Of a stretch of DNA of 64,000 nt, positions 35,164 to 49,200 are shown one piece after another (the first letter of the stretch is position 1; each line of letters begins with the position of its first letter). The notes below the pieces were generated by a model that ran no database searches, was not told the origin of the DNA, and saw nothing but the letters and a program-made list of their open reading frames with translations. The stretch comes from Blastomyces gilchristii SLH14081 (lineage: Eukaryota; Ascomycota; Eurotiomycetes; Onygenales; Ajellomycetaceae): NCBI RefSeq assembly GCF_000003855.2, contig NW_003101678.1, forward strand, positions 495,493 to 559,492. Reading direction: 5' to 3'. Both the position numbers and the translations under genes were made by a program.

Positions 35164-38100
35164 ATGGCCCTCCACTCATTGACGGGGACGGGATCCATTC
35201 CCGCTCATGCACAGTCCTCCTTACCTTCGCTTCCTTCGCATCTTCAATCGGACACACATCTCACGGCTCATCTGGCCAGCAGGTAGGGATTTCTTCACCC
35301 GTCAGATTTCATAACATCTTCTAACAATCTTATCTCTCTTTCTCGTTTTTAGATTTCATGTGTCTCTACCAACAGCCCGGTTATCCTCTCAAGGATTGAT
35401 ATGCCTGAACACCTACACATCTTCCACCCAGGGCCCCGATGGACAAAGGGAAGGAAGCGCAATGGGGGAAGCAGACGACCTGGCTAGGCGTGCTTGGGCT
35501 CGTTTGGGAGGAAGAGGAGAAAACCAGGCCATCATTTTCCTGTAAGCCTCGCAATTTCGAGAATGACCCCTCCTGTGAAGTTTGAATTGGAAATGCTAAT
35601 TTCTTTACCACCTGAAGGGGTGAAACTGGCTCCGGGAAGACAACCGTTCGCTCCCATCTTCTTTCTTCTTTCCTTGCACTATCATCCACCCCTCTTTCAG
35701 CTAAGCTCTCCCTTGCGGCCTTCGTTTTCGACACTTTGACAACCACCAAATCGGTTACTACCCCGACTGCGTCAAAAGCAGGTTTGTTTTTCGAGCTTCA
35801 GTATGATGGCTCGTCAACTGTCAATCCAACTTTGATTGGCGGCAAACTTTTAGATCACCGGCTGGAAAGAAGCCGTATTGCATCCGTTCCTACAGGTGAA
35901 CGAAGTTTCCATGTACTATATTACCTCCTTGCGGGAACCAGCCCGGCTGAGAAGACCCATCTGGGTTTGGACAGTGCAATCGACATCCGCACTGGTGGAG
36001 GCTCTGGCAACCGTTCGTCCGGTACAGTCTCACATAAGAGGTGGCGGTATCTTGGCCATCCGACACAACTGAAAGTTGGGATTAATGATACGGAGGGCTT
36101 CCAGCAATTCAAAAACGCTCTACGCAAATTGGAGTTCCCCCGGAGTGAAATCGCCGAGATCTGCCAGATTCTTGCGTGTATCTTGCATATCGGACAGCTG
36201 GAATTTACTACTGGTCAATCAACTACAACAGGCCCGGAGGAGAGCGGCGGATATTCGCATGAAGGTGGTGAAACTGTTACGATTGTCAAAAACAAGGATG
36301 TTTTGGCAATTATTGCTGCATTCCTCGGATTGAGCGTGGATGATCTCGAGGCTAGCCTTGGGTACAAAACGAAAACTATTCATCGGGAACGTGTGACTGT
36401 CATGCTCGACCCTAAAGGAGCGCGGAATAATGCTGATGAGCTCGCCCGGACCCTTTACTCTCTGCTGGTTGCATATGTAATCGAAAACATCAACCAGCGT
36501 GTATGTGCTGCTGAGGACGCGGTAGCCAACACGATTTCTATTATTGACTTCCCCGGCTTTTCCCAAGCGTCCTCAACAGGCTCAGCATTGGACCAGCTCC
36601 TGAACAATGCTGCTACCGAGTCGCTTTATAATTACTGTTTGCGAAGCTTTTTTGAATACAGGGCAGACATGCTCGAAATCGACGAAGTTAGCGTCCCTCC
36701 AACTAGCTACTTCGATAACTCGGATGCTGTCAAAGGCCTGCTCAAGCAAGGTAATGGGCTTTTAGCTATCCTAGACGACCAGACGAGGCGCGGACGATCT
36801 GATATGCAGTTACTCGAAAGCTTGAGAAAACGATTTGCGGACAAAAATCCGGCTATATCTGTCGGGAGCGCCACAGCTACGCTTCCCGGCAGCAACTTCG
36901 CTTCAAAAAATCAGGCCGCTAATTTTACAGTTAGACATTTCGCAGGGGAAGTCGATTATCCTGTCCAGGGGTTGGTTGAGGAAAACGGCGACTTGGTTTC
37001 TGGCGACTTAATGAACCTTATCACTTCCTCCAGGAGCGCTTTTGTGCGAGATCTCTTCGGCCAAGAAGCACTCCAAACAATCCGCCACCCTAAGGAAAAG
37101 TCGGCTATTGTGCAAGCCCAGGTTAGCTCGAAGCCTCTTAGAATGCCCAGTATGGCAAGACGCAAAATGGATAGACCTGTCCGACCTACTGCTCGTGCAG
37201 CTCAGGCGGATAATGATGATGTCGATATTGCGGGCAGCACGAGTTCCGCGTCTGGATCCAAAAAGCGTAAGCAGGGAGCTCTTGCAAGTGGTCCTAGCCA
37301 GGGTGCTGCTGCTCAATTCCTTGTATCATTGGACAACATAAATAAGTCCCTGGCTGCAGGCAGTGTGAATCCCTACTTCGTGTTCTGCCTGAAACCCAAC
37401 GATCGTCGAATCGCGAATCAATTCGATAGTAAATGCGTGCGAGCACAAGTACAAACCTTTGGGATTGCCGAGATCAGTCAGCGGCTTCGAAATGCAGATT
37501 TTACCGTGTTTCTTCCCTTCAGTGAATTCCTTGGCCTGTCAGATGGAGAATCGATCATAGTTGGCAGCGAGCAAGAAAAGTGCCAATTGGTGGTTGACGA
37601 AAGAAGATGGCCAAAAAACGAAGCACGAGTTGGAAGTACTGGAGTCTTTCTAAGCGAAAGATGCTGGGCGGAGGTTGCGAGGGTTGGTGAACGAGTTGTC
37701 CCCAGCTATAGCGCAGGTGGCACCGATGACGGCAGAGATGGGCTACTAGGGGTTGGCACCAAAGGCCCATACGGAGACTCGAAGGTTCGGCTTCTAAATT
37801 CGCCCGACATATCTCCGTCGCCTGGCGCATATATATACGGAGATGATACCAAGCAGGGATTCTTTGGGGGTCAGGAGATAGACGGCCGTTCTGACGCGGG
37901 TGCATCGGCCTTCAATTCTGGTGACATGTTCAAAAATTTGGAGACGCGCGAGCAGATGGCCGAGAAAGGCAATGAGAAGAAAATGGAAGAAGTTGATGAC
38001 GTTGTGATTTCTGGTAGCCGTAAACGGTGGTTGGCTCTCGTTTATATGCTCACCTTCTACATTCCTGATTTTGCTATCAAGTTCTTCGGACGAATGAAGC

Positions 38101-40974
38101 GCAAGGACGTGCGAATTGCCTGGCGAGAGAAGTTCGCGATTAACCTCCTCATTTGGCTTAGTTGTGCTTTGGCTGTCTTCTTCATCATCGGCTTCCCCCA
38201 GTTAATTTGCCCGAAACAAAATGTCTTTTCGCCCGATGAACTCTCCTCCCACGACGGAAAAAATACCGATGCTTATATAGCCATTCGGGGAGAGGTATTC
38301 GATCTGGGCGCTTACATACCTTCACACTATCCGAAAATCGTTCCTCGAAGTGCGTTGGAAAAGTATGCCGGCCTCGATGCTACGAAACTGTTCCCCGTGC
38401 AAGTTAGCGCTCTTTGTGATGGCGTTGATGGCAGCGTCGACCCATCTGTCCCCTTGGACTTCAGGTCTGTCAATAGAACGGGCTCTGTCAGAGTTTCGCG
38501 AGACGATGATCCAAACGCTAAATACCACGACTTCAGAGCCTTCACCGAAGATTCTAGGCCGGATTGGTATTGGAATCAAATGAGGATGTTGAGAGCAAAC
38601 TACAGGAAGGGATACGTTGGTTTCTCTCCGCAGTATCTGAAGACACTTGTGGATCAGGATCAGTCAATCGCCGTCCTAGATGGCTATGTGTATGACTTGT
38701 CAAACTATGTCATAGGCGGCCGTAGCCCACGCGCACCTCCTGGTCAAGATCCCCCGAAAGATGTCAATGTCAATTTTATGGATCCCCTCGTTGTGGATTT
38801 ATTTCAACAAAGACCTGGGCAGGATATCTCGGAATTATTTAGGCGTCTTCCTCTTGGAAATCGAGAACGCGCCATGAGAACCTGCTTAACCAATTTGTTT
38901 CAAGTTGGGAAGTTGGATACTAGAAATTCTGTCCAGTGTCAATTTGCGCAGTACTTCATTCTCGCGATATCACTGCTCTTAGTCACCATCATCGCCTTCA
39001 AATTCTTCGCCGCGTTGCAATTTGGAAAGAAAACTCTACCGGAAAATCTCGATAAATTCATTATCTGTCAAGTGCCAGCGTATACTGAAGATGAAGAGTC
39101 TCTGCGTCGAGCCATCGACTCAATGGCTCGGATGAAATATGATGACAAACGCAAACTACTTGTTGTCATTTGCGATGGCATGATTATCGGTCAAGGAAAT
39201 GATCGGCCGACGCCCCGGATCGTCCTAGACATTCTGGGCGTTCCGGAGACTGTGGACCCTGAACCGCTAAGCTTCGAAAGTTTGGGAGAAGGAATGAAAC
39301 AGCACAACATGGGCAAAGTTTACTCCGGGTTATATGAGGTTCAAGGCCATATCGTACCGTTCTTGGTTGTCGTTAAAGTTGGCAAGCCTTCGGAAGTATC
39401 TCGCCCCGGAAATCGTGGCAAGAGAGATTCGCAATTGCTCCTAATGCGTTTCTTAAACCGTGTCCATTACAACCATCCCATGAGCCCCCTCGAGCTTGAA
39501 ATACATCACCAAATTCGCAACATCATTGGTGTCAACCCCACGTTCTACGAGTTCATATTCCAAGTTGACGCAGATACCATGGTCGCTCCAGACGCGGCCA
39601 CTCGAATGGTTGCTTCATTCATGCAGGATACGCGCATCATCGGGCTTTGTGGAGAAACAGGACTCAACAATGCCAAATCCTCCATAATAACCATGATCCA
39701 GGTTTATGAATACTATATCTCTCATAATTTGACAAAAGCCTTCGAGAGTCTATTCGGGTCAGTGACGTGTTTGCCTGGCTGCTTTACAATGTATCGTATT
39801 CGAGCTGCCGACACAGGAAAACCTCTTTTCGTTAGTCGAGAAGTGGTAGATGCCTACTCTGAGATCCGCGTTGACACCCTTCACATGAAGAATCTCCTCC
39901 ATTTGGGTGAGGATCGTTATCTTACCACGCTTCTTCTGAAGCACCACCCGAAATACAAGACCAAGTTCCTCTTCAATGCTCATGCCTGGACTATCGCACC
40001 CGATAGCTGGGCTGTGTTCATGTCCCAGCGCCGGAGATGGATTAACTCAACTGTTCACAATCTTATTGAACTCATTCCTCTACAACAACTTTGTGGATTC
40101 TGCTGTTTCAGCATGAGGTTCGTCGTTTTTGTCGATCTTTTGAGTACGATTATCCAGCCCGTGACAGTTGCATATGTCATTTATCTCATCGTCCTTATTG
40201 CCATCAACCCAACACTCATCCCGATTACGGCATTTATCTTGCTTGGTGCTATCTACGGTCTACAGGCTATTATATTCATCCTCCGGCGCAAATGGGAAAT
40301 GGTTGGCTGGATGATCATTTATATCCTCGCCATGCCTGTTTTCTCCCTTGGTCTTCCGCTTTATTCTTTCTGGCATATGGATGACTTCACCTGGGGTAAC
40401 ACCCGTATCGTCACGGGAGAGAAAGGCCGTAAAGTTGTGATTTCAGACGAGGGCAAGTTTGACCCTTCATCCATACCTAAGAAAAAGTGGGAAGAGTACC
40501 AATCCGAGCTTTGGGAAGCGCAAACCCATCAAGACGATCGTTCAGAGGTTTCTGGATTCTCATATGGCACTCGATCCTACCACCCACCTGCGTCTGAATA
40601 TGGGTTTGCCCCCTCCCGACCTCTTTCTCAAATGGAACTTAATCGCCTCGCCGGGTCTCGCATGTCCGTCGCTCCTTCGGAGATGTTGGGCCGCGGCCCT
40701 GAGATGGAGATGGTGGACCTCGCGGGACTTCCGAGTGACGATTCGCTGCTTGCGGAAATCCGCGATATCCTTCGTACCGCGGATTTGATGACTGTTACGA
40801 AGAAGAGTGTCAAGTTGGAACTTGAACACAGGTTCAATGTCAATCTCGACGCCAAACGGCAGTATATCAACTCTGGTATGTTCTTCCTTATTCCATTTTG
40901 TGATCCTATTTTTCATTTTACTAACATCTGTGACTTCAACAGCCACCGAAGCCGTCCTTTCTGGGAACCTTTAA
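35164..40974 (+). CDS. csmA: Chitin synthase with myosin motor-like domain (class V, CsmA-like)
   Basis: Exons are 35164-35282, 35353-35541, 35618-40875 and 40943-40974, all with clean GT..AG ends; together they give 1865 residues, close to the usual 1850 for CsmA. The N-terminal motor domain keeps a P-loop, GETGSGKT, at about 104-111, created across the second splice. It has [20 protein letters not shown] and the FVFCLKPND region. Next come two membrane segments, a cytochrome-b5-like domain from about residue 970, and a second one near [13 protein letters not shown]. The GT2 core follows ([33 protein letters not shown]) with QRRRW at about 1573-1577. Further membrane helices and a DEK_C domain after [13 protein letters not shown] end the protein. 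It makes cell-wall chitin at tips and septa; the motor region aids delivery and actin association. Divergent from the class VII gene. Confidence 0.95.
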
Positions 40975-42302
40975 AACAAAAAATATAAACCATCTCTAAT
41001 CTATCATTTACCCGGAGTTTTCTAATGTATTCTTCTTCTATATATTGTGCAATCTTTATTTACATTTGCCTCGTCCTTTCTATTTTCTGTTCAGTGCACG
41101 TGAGGGCATTTCGTGGTTGATAAATTATTTTTGGTTTCTCTTCTAAGCGTTTGGACTTTCATTTTGCTTCTTTTCTTCTAATTAATAAAACAAAGCACTA
41201 AGGAAAGTTTGGCTTTATCAAGCTTATCATTTTTAATCTTTATGGAAATTTCTCTCTCTCCCTTGGTTTTTGTAGGACTTTTTATTTTCCTTTTGAATCA
41301 GTGCATATATGTGTGGCCTATCTATCTTGACTCATTCCCTCTTAATTCTTTGCCTGCTGTTTTTCAGTCCTATTGAAATGATTTGAACATGGCAACTTCT
41401 TGTTCTTCTATATCTTTGTTTTAATAAGTTATTTATAAATAGCTTGATCTCTCATGTTGCTTCTTTTGTTCTAAATTGTTGATTTTCTGTTTCTTCAATT
41501 CTTTCTTTGGTTTTTATAGCTGTGTCATAGTACTTACTGTAGGTTTATGTATGCTGTATTTTTGCAGAAACATTCTTATTCAAAAAGGCTGTCCCCATGC
41601 TGGTTTAACTAGTTCTTTTGCTGCATATCGCTGCAGTTAGAATCACGTGCAATTCAAGCGATTACTACTCGACTCCCGAGAGCGCCAGAGACATATAGTA
41701 TATATATATATATTAGAAATTAGATCTTGCTTTTCATCAGTGAAGAGCACGGCCATTGGGTGGAGTCTATCACCGAGCCGCTAGCAGCGGACGCAGTGAT
41801 TTATTTAACAACCAATTGCCATTCGCAAGGTATCCAGGCTCTACGCGCTGGCTTTGGCCAGCTACAATGCCACGAACTCGATGCCATTTCTACACGTTTG
41901 TTTTTTGTGAAGTGTTCTCGCGGCAGCAATTCCATGCAAGGCAGAAAGGCAGAGAAGGCGGGGTAAAAGGTGTGGAAAGATGTGGAGAGTTGCTATTTGA
42001 TCTAACCTACTCTACGATTCGAAACCAGCCGATGCGGGAGGATCAGGCTGCGACTGCTACGCCGTTGATTATACTAGCCTAGTTGTGAGGCCTGGTTGTG
42101 AGCAGTTCCCTACCAGGAAGTTGAACCCTAGGCTTAGGGCGTTCGTTCATATATGGACGGATGTCCAAATAACTCGTTCATCACGCTGCTTTCTCTCTCG
42201 CCCACCCGTCTTGTTACTTTATTTTCTCATGGTATTCCGACGCTTGTCATGAAATTATCGAGGATTATATGCCTACTGTCCCACGCTGCAGCTATCAATT
42301 GA
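40975..42302. other. Intergenic region, no gene seen
   Basis: The 3' flank of the chitin synthase is strikingly T- and CT-rich from 40980 to about 41630. A short TA repeat lies at 41698-41713. 41720-42302 is presumably the promoter side of the deaminase-fold gene. Open frames at 41727-42082 show no domain. Confidence 0.6.
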
Positions 42303-44335
42303 ATGCGCCCACGAAAAGCAATGCGCAAGTCTCTGCTCCACCGCGTCTACGGTGCGATCCTCCTCCTCAATACCCTCGGTCCGGTAAGGGGCGACCGTCA
42401 AAAGGCAGAGATAGTCTCCGATGAACCAGGGCTTCATGATACAAAACTTCGTCAACATTTCCGCAATGCCCTTGCATACGTTTGTGCCTTTGACACAGGT
42501 TCAGATCAAGTCACCGCCATCGCCCTCGATGCTCAGCCGAGCATCACTAATGTACTTATTGCGGCAAATAGAGGCGTTCCCAACGAGGTAGTCGAGTTCC
42601 TGAGAGATATTTTGTCTATCCTACGTTGCGTTGCGCTGGATTCTCCTATTCAGGACACCTCCCATGTCCAGGATGTTATCCTTCGAAAAGTTGTCACCCT
42701 TGGCCAGCCTCGAATCCGCTATTATCATAAACTGGCCGTCGAAATGTATGAATCATGCCTTGAAATCATGCAAGGACGACAGCGTGGGTATACTAAGTCT
42801 TACAGACATAACCTCACGGAACGTGCCTGAATCTGACAGATATGTGATAGCTACATCCTTGGCTGGCCCAAGGCCCACCACCGAGCTGTATCGGGTGCAG
42901 GCGTTTTTAGATCGGTACTTCAGCCCTAACAGGCCCTTAAAGGATGAGGATGACTGTCTTGATTTAGTGAAGCAATGCCACGGCGTTCGAGGTTCTGGCA
43001 TGATTGAATTTTTGAACTCTTTTGCCGCTAACGGCCAACTCCGTCACTCAAAGTTTCAACGTCTTCAGGAGCTGCTGAAAAAGCTTGGAAAGCATGTAAC
43101 CTGTTCTAGAAGACTCGTCAACGCTGCAAACAACCTACCTAGAGAATTTACACTCGGTTTCGAAGTCAAACACATCGGCCCATCCCCGCTGGTTCCTATC
43201 TGTCTCCCGCCAAAAAAGTCATCTGTAGAGGGCATCATTGACCGTATGATATGGGACAAACAAGAGCAAGAAACGATTAAAGAACAACTCAAACAACGCC
43301 GTCTCCGGGGTCTAGATGAAATCGCGCAGGAGATAAACGCGCTCAGATCAGTCAAAACACAGACCCATGCCGAACTTCTCCTGATAGATTACATTGAGCA
43401 ACACGAGGAAATTCGCGTGACTAACGACAAGTACATTGGGTGCAGCAAGCCGGCGTGTTACCTCTGTCATTTATACATCCGCCACCATCCGGGGAATTAT
43501 TCACTGCCGGACACGTCTAATAAGCTCTACGTCAAATGGAGAATACCGGATATCGATCCTGGCGACAAGGATGTTAAGACTGAATTGACTGAGCAGGCGG
43601 AGGAGATACTAGATCTGATCATTCAGGATATTAGGAGGGATTTCAGGAATGATTTGAAAAGGTCTAGGCCTAGAAATATGCATGCCGACTCGTCAGCGGA
43701 TATGACGACCACCGTTGGCGGTCCTGATGTCGGTGCTGGCGTTTCCGCCGGGTTGCAGCCGGGAATTTCCAGATATTTAGAATCGTTGACGTTGAATGAT
43801 TCTCCATCGACTCAAGGTTAGTATATATATGTACACTGCTTCTTGACACCATATTAGATGCCTTGAATTGACCGCGCGCAAATTCGAACTAGAGTCCACC
43901 CCTACGCCCAGCACCCCCAACTACAATTACAGCCAGAATCCATTTACGCAGCATCACCAACCATACCTCCCTCTATATGGATATCCACCGGCCCGATTTG
44001 AATATCCCAATCCATATCTCCCCCAACCCTTTTACCCACCTCCTCTCCTCATGACCTTCGCCAGACCAATTCCCGAAATCCCCCCTAGTTCTGCCGCTTT
44101 ATCTCATGCCCCAATTCCCACTCCGTCATTTCCCTATAACAGGGGAAGAGACAACGGCTTCAACAATAATAGAACCAGCGGCAGTATCGGTGAGAGGACC
44201 ATATCGCTGCCTACCAGCAACATCACCAGATTCAGTAACGACCAAGAACAACAAGTCCCGAGCTCTCAAGGGACAGGAGAAAGACCGAAGTGGCGGGGCC
44301 CGCCAAGTCGACGCTGGGTTTCCGCACGTCATTGA
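42303..44335 (+). CDS. OTT_1508-type deaminase-fold protein
   Basis: Exons are 42303-42787, 42840-43816 and 43893-44335 by splice signal and phase; together they give 634 residues. The first two-fifths are alpha-helical and unrecognised. Residues about 335-400 show the deaminase signature: HAELLLIDYI (zinc-ligand His and catalytic Glu, HAE at about 338-340), then YIGCSKPACYLCHLYIRHHP (CxxC zinc ligands at about 368 and 371) and KLYVKWRIPD. This is the pattern of fungal OTT_1508-like members of the AID/APOBEC-to-TadA deaminase superfamily. The C-terminal 150 residues, largely from the third exon, are disordered and Pro/Tyr/Asn-rich. All metal-site residues are present, so catalysis is possible. 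The substrate is unknown; the superfamily acts on bases in nucleotides, RNA or DNA. Without the third exon the protein would end at TAG 43819-43821. Confidence 0.75.
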
Positions 44336-45029
44336 ATGGTTTCGTTGTTTGAAAGGGGGCAGAGAGCGGAAGGTAGGTAGGTATGATTATTTAATTATCT
44401 TATTCGGTTTATTGTTTTATTTATTTACGACTTTCTTTCCTTTCTCTTTTTCTCTTTTTCCTTTTTCCTCTTTCGTCTTTCCTCTTTTTTATTTATTTGA
44501 TTTCTCTGCAATTTTTCAATTTTCATAATATGCCCGTCCTCATGTGTTTCTCTCTTCCTTTCTTCATTCCCTTTTAACTCGACATGGTATGATCTGGTAT
44601 AGCCTCCGAAGCGTGGTTGATGATTGATTACATGCGTCTCCAAGGAGAGCTGGATCCCGCTGATTTTGTTTTATCTTATTTCTCGCAATTCTCTTATGTT
44701 ATTTTTTGAACTCGTCTTTATTGCATCGTGATCTCATTTTTGCCTTAACTACCCTATCAAAGGGTTGCCTACTCTACTTTCAAATGCACTTCATTCGTAT
44801 GATCAATATCAAATTAATTATTCCTACACTGCTCCGCGACTGCAAGCTCTTTACAAGAAAACCCAGTGCCAATAAACACGTATGGAATAGAACTTATAGT
44901 CAGTATAATATACACACGTACATATATTAGCGAGTAATTATCTTACAATGAACTAGAGAATCTTGCAATGAAATAGCAGTAGCAAAGAAGTTAACCTGGC
45001 GTGTTACGGATGACGGAGCTAACGAATGG

Positions 45030-45031
<2 letters not shown>

Positions 45032-45060
<29 letters not shown>
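45032..45060. repeat. (AG)n microsatellite
   Basis: About fourteen uninterrupted AG dinucleotides in intergenic DNA. Confidence 0.95.
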
Positions 45061-45064
<4 letters not shown>

Positions 45065-45485
45065 AGTTTTGTTGGGGTTGAAGAGGGCGTTTATACAACC
45101 CTATTCATGGCAATCCTAGATATTTTTTTCTTTCGTTCGCCGCTGGAGAAGACGCAGAGATAGGACGGTATGTATGAGTGGTAAAAAGAAGATCGTTAGA
45201 AGAGTCTGGAGGTTGCTATGTTATTGATTTTTTTTAATTTCTTTTCCCTAGTTGGGACAGGCAAGGATGCAGGATCCAAGAAGACAAGAAAAAGAAAAAA
45301 AAAGAAAAAAGAAAAACAGAAAAACAGAAAAAAAACGCTCAAAACTAAAAACTGCTTTATACCCTGTTGGGCGGAATAATTAAATAGAAGTCTTCCTTGA
45401 AAAAAAGGATTTTTGTTTTGTTTATATAGGTTATCTTATGATGAGAAAAGGCGAGACAAAAATAACATTTCGAGGGGAAAAACGG

Positions 45486-45512
45486 AAAAAAAAAAAAAAA
45501 AAGAGAGAGAGA
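45486..45512. repeat. Compound microsatellite (A)n(GA)n
   Basis: About 17 A followed by five GA dinucleotides, the same A-then-GA arrangement as at 25999 and 52792. It lies about 770 bp beyond the stop of the minus-strand KH gene. Confidence 0.9.
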
Positions 45513-46285
45513 TAGGAGAGGCATTTTCAATCAATTCAATTCAATCAGTCAATCCATCCATCCATCCATCAGATCAGCCAAACCCAACCAACCAACCCCA
45601 AGCGAAGCCAATTCGAGAGCAAAAGAGCAATGAAAATGGGAGAAAATGGATAACGATAATAATCAACAAAACTCGAATGAAGTAACACAAATAAAAAGCA
45701 GGGGAAAAAGGAAAACCGAGAAAAGAGGAAAAGAAAGAGGTATCAACCCAGTTATCTCGCGAAAACAACGCCGAATCACTTTTTTGTTGTCAGGGTGGAG
45801 AAAAATAATAAATATCAAAAACCCAGGACCAAAAAGAACAAAACGAAAAAGACATAACAAGCTAACTAAAAAAGAGTGCTCTTCCATCCCATCCAGGGGT
45901 ATATGGTTAAATAGGTATATAGTTTGTAGGAAAAAAAAGACAAAGCAACAAAAAGGTTCAAAACTCATAGTGTAGGATGCGTTTCTTTTCGATGATATGA
46001 AAAAGGGAGAGAAACAGAAATATATAGCAAAACAAGTGAAAGATAAGGCAGAGCACAAAGGCAAAGTAAACAAAAGATGGTATTTTTTTACTCCTTTGGT
46101 ATCATAATGCGATTGCAGTAGACTGGTATTTGTGGAATGGGGTATATTGCGAATGACTTCTGAGGGACTGTATGCGGGGGCAGGTATCATGCATATATAT
46201 GGGGTTTAAAATGTTCATGAAGCAGGGAATTTTGACTGGAGTGGCGTGTGGTTATTTTTGATTTATCCTTAACTGTGGTTTTAGT

Positions 46286-49200
46286 TCAACGGGGTGGCCC
46301 GATAGGAGCTGGATATCCAGAAGTAGAATTCGAGGTACTCGGACGGCCACTGTCGAAAGATGCGCGGAGGTCATGTTTGGGGGTCATGTCACCCAGCGCC
46401 GTGCCGAAGGGGAATTTGTTATCAAACCGAGAGGCCCAGCCGTTGGTGTGCAGGACGTCGTCCTCAGGGAGGTTCACGCCAGAGTCGTTCCAAGGATTTC
46501 GATAACCACTATCACGAGACTCCATGGAGACGAGGGACGCTTTGGAAGCGTTGCTGGAGGCGTGTTTGAAGAAAGAACCGGGTGATCCTGACTGGTTCTT
46601 GCGTCCGATGAAGGACGAGAACGATGAGATGCTGCCTGGTTTACGGAGGCGTTCAAAGATGGAACCGCGGTCGCTTGCGACGTCTGAGAAATTGTGGCGG
46701 GTCGGGGAGTCGGTCACTAGAGGAGCTGGGGCGTGTTGTAGCAATTTAGAATCGAAAAATGGCAAGGACTCTTCAAAAGAGTCTGATTTTGGACGCTGGA
46801 TGGCTCCCTTGACGGTGGTGGCATCAAGCCCATGGGACACGAGTCGAGAAATGAGGAAGTCAATGGCATCCTTGAGTCCGCCAGCATTGTTCCGAGTATA
46901 TCCGAGAATAATGCGGTCCTCTGGAGGAGGCTCGTTCTCAGAGGAACACTGTGGTTCCGCACTCATATCTACAACTGCATCGACTTCATATTGCTCCTTG
47001 AGTTTTTCTCGGACATCGTTGCAGAACTCGGGAGACTTGAAAAATTCCCGGAGCTCTGTAGAACTTTGGAAGGAGAGCTCGTGGCTTTCGGGAACCATAC
47101 CCTATTCAAGAATTAGCATATCGTAAACTTGTGGGATGAAGATGGCGCGGAATCGTTTCAATCTTACCAAGAAAGCATCTACAGCCTGAGGAACTTGATA
47201 TTCGGGCCCAGAAATGGTCACAAAATCGCTGGCCAACTCAGTGCTTGGGAAGTCAATCTTGCAGTTCCATTTCTTCTCAAGTTCTTCAATCTCAGACATG
47301 CGGACTAGTAGTTCGCGGTGATATAGGCGGTTGATAACGACGGTCTCGGAGACAAATTCCGCATCCTAAAGCTTTTTGTTAGGGGTCTTGCAAACTCACA
47401 GCAGGGCATTCCAGCTTCTTTTAAAACTTACCACTTTCTCGACCATGTCCATAATCTCCTGCTTGACCAAGTCCAGGTTCTGGGCATTCCTAGCAGGGGT
47501 CCGACAGATTACATTGTCGACTTTCACGTCATCGTCTTCCTTGCCGACGCCTCCACGGTCCATTGCGTTTGAAAATTTGACGAAGACAGAATATTTTTTC
47601 ATAATGCGTTGGATATGTTGCCCCCCAATGCCAATGATTCGCTTGTGGTACTGGTCAGGAACATGGAACGATATTGATGCAGGCATTTCCTGCTCAACGA
47701 GGTCAAGCCCATTCCTAGTAGCATCATATTGAGTTCCGCAGACGTCAATGTAGAAATTGTACTCGTTGAAACCGTCGAAGATAATTTGAACGTTGCCTAC
47801 ACAAGCATAATCAGCATTCTGCAACGAGAGATGGTGCACCTAAAAGGAAGGATGGTCGCTTACTTTGGCCCATGATCTTATTGATCTTGCCATTCTTCTT
47901 GCCACTGACGAACTCTTTATGCTCGTTCGCAAGCTCGATCTTAACACGCATCTGGTAAGGTGTTCGCTTGACGAAAGGAATTTGTTGGATCACCATCATA
48001 GCGGCTTTGACAGAGTCATCCGAGCCGTTAATGGTGAAGGTTAGCTTATCGAAACTGACCTCAGCGCCAGAATTCGTGCAAATATCAGAAAGCATTGTCC
48101 TGACATCAGCCGGGGACGGGCCGCGCATTGAGCTAGATTGCGTAGGGTCGGGGAGAATGAGCCACCAAGATGCACTGTAGAATTGTCCAGCCTAGGTGGT
48201 AGGGCAAGTCAGTATACATATGTTACCCACTTTTAATATGTAAACATGGAAGAAAACAAAAACTCACCAATGCCATGATTTCCCTGACAGTTCGCTCGAT
48301 GTGCAAGACTTCGGACCCTTGAACGCGAACAATACCATGCTGGCTGCCTAGCGATGGGAAGAGAACGTATGTGCCATTTGCTTCCATCACTTTCCGAACT
48401 TTATCCAAGCGATCTAGGAGAATATTGTCGATTTTGTTTGATGATAACTTAACGTTCTTCATGAAAATCTTGACTCCGCTGACTAGGTCGTGCAACTTTT
48501 GCTTCGCGAGGCTAATTTGCTCTTGAGTTTCACCGGTGATGTAAACTTCATCTTCGCTCCTTCGGCTACCTCCAGGCGGGGTGTAGCCAAAAACTCGTGG
48601 AAACGGTGGTGGGAAGTAGATGGCAGTGTTTGTTGACGCTTCGATAAATTTGATATTCTTGCGGGTACGGCCACAAACCAGCGTATGCATTGATAGCTCA
48701 AGCTTCATTGCATCGACACGACGTTTCAACTACCACAGAATGTTAGCTTCGAAGGTTCGGTAGTGCAAGAAACTTTAAGGACTCAGGAACCTACAATTTG
48801 ATCGATCATGATCAAGACTCTAGTTTTGGCGTGTTCCGCACTTTCTACATCGCTGTATATGGCAACACGGAACCGGTGATCTAACCCGTTTTCTGTCGAA
48901 TGACCATATGATGACACGATGGCGCTGTCCGCATCGAGGACTTTGGGGCTTAGTAAGAAGATATCTGCTCCGGTATACCGCGCCAACGTGTCGAGGTGTT
49001 CGAGTACACTTGACCGGACACCATTCGTATTTTTATCCATAACTAGATTGACATCGATGTCAAGCGTAGCGCATTTCTTCACTCACAGTTAGTGAAAAAT
49101 ACAAAAATCTTATATAGGGACGGTACCAGGGCCGTGGTAGCGAAAGGGCTATATATATAGACATATATACTCAACGGGCACGTACCAGAGCTATTGGGGT

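Larger units (their letters stand above)
44336..46285. other. Intergenic region with simple repeats, no gene seen
   Basis: Convergent 3' flanks of the deaminase gene and the KH-domain gene. It is CT-rich just after 44400 and purine-rich from 45270 to 46080, with GA and A-run microsatellites listed separately. Open frames here are Lys/Arg/Glu or Phe/Ser low-complexity shadows of purine tracts. Confidence 0.6.
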
